Assembly: GCA_003225295.1 (NCBI GenBank)
Contig: QHYZ01000052.1
Coordinates: 62,001-126,000, forward strand
From: Acidobacteriota bacterium
GTDB lineage: Bacteria; Acidobacteriota; Terriglobia; Acidiferrales; UBA7541
Length of the DNA: 64,000 bases
Reading direction: 5' to 3'
Of this stretch, positions 61,187 to 64,000 are shown piece by piece. The notes beneath the pieces were generated by a model that saw only the letters and a list, made by a program, of their open reading frames with translations, was not told where the DNA came from and made no database searches. Positions within the stretch are counted from its first letter, which is position 1; every line of letters starts with the position of its first letter. The position numbers and the translations under genes are program-made.

Positions 61187-62062
61187 ATGAGCGCGCCTGA
61201 TCCGGCAAAAATCCAAAAGTTCCGCGAGCATCTTCACCAAGAGTGGACTGTCGACAGGACCATCGCCGCTTGGCGCAAATGGCATGCTCAGATTGCCGCG
61301 TTTACGCATGGCGCCACGGAAGCCATCCTGGAGGCCGCCCATCTTGGCCCCGGCATGCGCGTTCTCGATCTCGCCAGCGGCGTCGGCGATCCTGCGCTTT
61401 CCATCGCCGCAGAACTTGCTCCGTCAGGGCGGGTGACCGCGACCGACTTGGGTCCGGGAATGATTTCGCTTGCCGAAGAACTGGCGCGCAACAGAGGCAT
61501 CACCAACATCGAATTCCGCGAAGCCAGCGCCGAGTCGCTCCCGTTCCCCGGTGAAAGCTACGACGTTGTCACCTGCCGCTTTGGAATCATGTTTTTTCCC
61601 GATCTCCCCAGAGCGTTGCGCGAATGTTTCCGCGTGCTGAAGCCCGGCGGGCGAGCCGCGTTCGTCGCCTGGGGAAAGAAAGAGCAGCCCTTCTTCACCA
61701 CTACGGCAGGGATCATTCTGAAACACGTTCCGGCGCCGCCTCCTCCGCCCGATCCCGATGGCCCCAGTCTCTTCATGTTCGGCGAGGCCGACCGTCTGCG
61801 GCGCGCGCTGGAAGCGGCTGGCTTCAGCAATGTCCACGAGGAAGTCCGTATCATCGCCGGACGTTGGAGGGCAACAACGGAAGAATATTGGGAGCAGTTC
61901 AGCGAGGTCGCCGCGCCCTTCCGCCCGCTGCTCGAACAGCTCACGGCTGAGAAAATGGCTCAGGCCAAAGCGGAAATCTTCGCCGCCCTAAAAAAATTCT
62001 GGAACGGCAAAGAATTGGACATGCCGCTCGAAATCACCATCGGCACCGGCATGCGTCCTTGA
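61187..62062 (+). CDS. Class I SAM-dependent methyltransferase
   Basis: 291 residues, ATG with GGAGG upstream. Motif I MRVLDLASGVGDPALSIAAEL, post-I TATDLGPGMISLAEELA, motif II GESYDVVTCRFGIMFFPDLPRALRECFRVLKPGGRAAFVAWG: the UbiE/COQ5-like arrangement. The C-terminal half (AAPFRPLLEQLTAEKMAQAKAEIFAALKKF) is helical. Likely a small-molecule O- or C-methyltransferase; substrate unknown. Confidence 0.88.
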   Translation: MSAPDPAKIQKFREHLHQEWTVDRTIAAWRKWHAQIAAFTHGATEAILEAAHLGPGMRVLDLASGVGDPALSIAAELAPSGRVTATDLGPGMISLAEELARNRGITNIEFREASAESLPFPGESYDVVTCRFGIMFFPDLPRALRECFRVLKPGGRAAFVAWGKKEQPFFTTTAGIILKHVPAPPPPPDPDGPSLFMFGEADRLRRALEAAGFSNVHEEVRIIAGRWRATTEEYWEQFSEVAAPFRPLLEQLTAEKMAQAKAEIFAALKKFWNGKELDMPLEITIGTGMRP

Positions 62063-62764
62063 GCCAGGAAACGTGCTCCGGTTCTCTATTCCGATCTCCT
62101 TGCTGCACCTTCCCCCAGCGCTTATCGGGAATACGAAAATGGCGGAGCTGGGACTCCGCTCGCGCCAGGTGAAAACTACCAGGCCTTTATTAGTTTCGGG
62201 GATGTCTTTTGCAACTCCGCGATCCGCTGGCTCGCGGCTGCAGGCGAGAGCGGGGTCAACATGAGCATACCCATGATCACCACGGTCCGTCGCTTCTTAG
62301 CCTCCCCTGCTGTTTCCCTCTAAAATCACATTTCGATTGTTTTCCTAAATTGGGCGGTTCTCTGGCGCAGGAAAGGGAGCAAGGAATCGACCATTCAAGC
62401 GAGTAATTGCTAAGTGATGGCGGCTCAGACAACTAGAGACCAATTTCGGCCATTTTCGGAGGGTACTGGGACTCGTAATTCTTTCGGCAGTGCTTCCTTT
62501 TTCTTTCCCGCACGACCTGGCAGTGTCATGCCACACTGCCGCCTGGCGATGAGCATGAGATTTCTAAGCCGCTCGATACCGGCCATTGATTGATATGGCA
62601 AATGGAATTTTTTATCTTACTTCCTCCTTGGAAGTCTTTGTAGAATAAATAGTTAGGGAGTGTGGTTCGGGCTTTTACTTAAATGGGGACCAAGGCACGT
62701 CAGAACGCCACTTCCCTGCTGACCGAGGGCTAGCACCCGGCCCTTCGGAATCGGTGAGCCGAAC
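62063..62764. other. Long intergenic region; palindrome and possible promoter
   Basis: 702 bp, more AT-rich than its surroundings towards the right. Contents: a perfect 8-bp inverted repeat at 62519-62540 (GGCAGTGT and ACACTGCC around CATGCC), and a promoter-like pair TTGATA (62590-62595) and TATCTT (62613-62618) at 17-bp spacing, about 145 bp before the diguanylate cyclase. A 6-bp hairpin at 62142-62159 follows the methyltransferase. Short open frames here do not look coding. Confidence 0.45.
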
Positions 62765-64000
62765 ATGGTCCGTTCGCGGTTTCTAAGAGATTTATTGGCC
62801 CTAGCGGTCTTGGCCGCAGCCTACTTCGGCGCCGGCAAGCTGGGGCTAAAGCTTGCCTTTGTGAATGCCAGCGCCACCGCCGTTTGGCCTTGCACGGGCA
62901 TCGCGCTTGCCGCTTTTCTCATCCGCGGCTACCGCGCCTGGCCCGCTATCCTAGCCGGCGCATTCCTGGTAAACCTGACCACCGCCGGTTCCGCCGCGAC
63001 GTCGCTGGGCATCGCCGTTGGAAACACGCTTGAAGGCGTGGTCGGCTGCTACCTGGTAAGCCGCTTTGCTGGCAGCCACCGTGCCTTTGAACGTGCGCAG
63101 GACGTTCTCAAATTTGCCTTTCTTGCCGGCATGGTCAGCACCACCGTAAGCGCCACCGTTGGTGTCACCACCTTGGCCCTGGCCGGATTCGCGGACTGGA
63201 CCAGGTACAGCTCCATCTGGTCAACCTGGTGGGTTGGGGACGCCGTTGGTGCCCTGGTGGTCACACCCTTCGTGCTCCTGTGGTGGGAGAATCCCCGCCT
63301 GCATTGGACCCGCGCGCGGATGATGGAGCTCACTTTCTTGTTTGCAGGACTGTTCCTCACCGTGGGGATCGTCTTCGGCGGCCGCTTTCACGATGCCGTG
63401 AAAAATTATCCCTTCGAATACCTTTGCATTCCTTTTTTGATCTGGGCGGCGTTCCGGTTTGGTCGCCGTAAGGCGGCGGCCGCCATCTGTACCATGGCCG
63501 CGATTTCCACCTGGGGCACGGCGCACGGATTTGGCCCATTCGCAAGGGAGTCTCAAAACACGTCTCTGCTGCTGTTGCAGGCCTTCATTGGCGTTATGGC
63601 CGTAACGTCCATGGCGCTGGCCGCCGAATTTAGCGAACACAAGCGCGCCGATGAGTACGTGCGCCAATTGGCGGTCACCGATCCGCTCACCGGGCTGGCC
63701 AACTACCGCCGGCTTCTCGATGCCCTGGACTCGGAAATCAAGCGCTACGAACGCACCGGGCGCCCCTTCGCCGTCGTGCTGCTTGACCTGGACAAGCTGA
63801 AGATGATTAATGACACCCACGGTCATCTCGTGGGAACGGCAGCCATCTGCCGCTTGGCAAACATTCTGCGCATTCATTGCCGCGCCATGGACACCGCGGC
63901 GCGTTACGGAGGGGACGAATTCGTTCTCGTTCTCCCGGAAACGGAATCCCATGCCGCTCTGAGTGTGGCCGATCGAATTGCCGAGCGCCTAAGCACCGAT
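62765..64000 (+). CDS. MASE1-GGDEF diguanylate cyclase, partial
   Basis: 412 codons to the window edge, still open. Residues about 5-295 are a MASE1 membrane sensor with about eight helices (AYFGAGKLGLKLAFVNASATAVWPCTGIALAAFLIRGYRAWPAI is its signature, then STWWVGDAVGALVVTPFVLLW). A linker (EFSEHKRADEYVRQLAVTDPLTGLANYRRLLDALD) opens the GGDEF domain, with DLDKLKMINDTHGH and the active-site RYGGDEFVLVLPE. The inhibitory site RAMD lies five residues before GGDEF, so product feedback is expected. Makes cyclic di-GMP from two GTP. An EAL domain could follow beyond the edge. Confidence 0.93.
   Translation, partial: MVRSRFLRDLLALAVLAAAYFGAGKLGLKLAFVNASATAVWPCTGIALAAFLIRGYRAWPAILAGAFLVNLTTAGSAATSLGIAVGNTLEGVVGCYLVSRFAGSHRAFERAQDVLKFAFLAGMVSTTVSATVGVTTLALAGFADWTRYSSIWSTWWVGDAVGALVVTPFVLLWWENPRLHWTRARMMELTFLFAGLFLTVGIVFGGRFHDAVKNYPFEYLCIPFLIWAAFRFGRRKAAAAICTMAAISTWGTAHGFGPFARESQNTSLLLLQAFIGVMAVTSMALAAEFSEHKRADEYVRQLAVTDPLTGLANYRRLLDALDSEIKRYERTGRPFAVVLLDLDKLKMINDTHGHLVGTAAICRLANILRIHCRAMDTAARYGGDEFVLVLPETESHAALSVADRIAERLSTD

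Noticed and set aside
62073-62264. 63-codon open frame after the methyltransferase
   Set aside because: No ribosome binding site, low-quality composition, and lies in an AT-shifted intergenic region.
1-64000. Anti-phage defence island, toxin-antitoxin pair, prophage or secondary-metabolite cluster
   Set aside because: I looked for nucleases, methylases, integrases, phage structural genes and NKPS/PKS-type clusters. Only two dead transposase relics and single acyl ligases are present.
1-64000. tRNA, rRNA and known riboswitches
   Set aside because: No cloverleaf, rRNA core or conserved riboswitch motif was recognisable by eye in the intergenic regions; a covariance-model scan would be needed to exclude them.

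Overview
The window looks like a piece of chromosome from an acidobacterium (phylum Acidobacteriota, probably the Terriglobia side). This is inferred from high GC, a secreted carboxypeptidase-regulatory-domain protein, hopanoid gene hpnH, a PEP-CTERM relic, a Gram-negative outer-membrane assembly set and several small proteins that resemble acidobacterial hypotheticals. No marker gene fixes the species. Almost everything is ordinary chromosomal housekeeping. There is no prophage, CRISPR array, tRNA or rRNA that I can see, and mobile DNA is limited to two decayed transposase relics.

Layout. 1-5.4 kb (minus): an operon for outer-membrane assembly, BamA/TamA-like barrel protein, short SurA-like chaperone and TamB-like protein (runs off the left edge). 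5.5-6.6 kb: a ThiF/MoeB-type E1 enzyme. 7.3-16.2 kb: a complete arginine operon argR-C-B-D-F-G-H-J behind a promoter whose -10 region lies inside an ARG box. 16.3-20 kb: scar region with a broken IS630 transposase, a frameshifted PEP-CTERM protein, an acyl-CoA ligase and a TnpB fragment. 20-25.3 kb: RRM protein, eL13-like protein, CarboxypepD_reg-type secreted protein, lipA, small membrane and Tudor-like proteins, and a beheaded cspA. 25.3-29.7 kb: hpnH with an Sm-like partner, divergent from a three-domain adenylation/ACP/acyltransferase fusion. 29.9-33.8 kb: secreted M42 peptidase and sucA.

33.8-50.3 kb is a phosphate-starvation island: phoB-phoR, phoU, a porin, pstSCAB and a second phoU. 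I find 7-bp direct repeats at 11-bp period, the geometry of a Pho box, upstream of phoB, the first phoU, the porin and pstS. That suggests one self-contained PhoB regulon. Inside it sits an RND efflux operon that appears to be decaying: the membrane-fusion gene has lost its 5' part and the pump gene carries a one-base frameshift, while the TolC-like gene is intact.

50.5-64 kb: a GT-C-like multi-spanning membrane protein, an ABC importer (ATPase plus double permease, no binding protein), an S9 peptidase, DinB-like and small hypothetical proteins, a beta-hydroxyacid dehydrogenase, a methyltransferase, and a MASE1-GGDEF diguanylate cyclase that runs off the right edge.

No wholly new multi-gene system is obvious. 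The best leads are the Pho-box set, the ligase-ACP-acyltransferase fusion, the hpnH/Sm-like pair and the TamA-SurA-TamB gene string. All positions were read by eye; similarity statements rest on recognition of family motifs, not on a database search.
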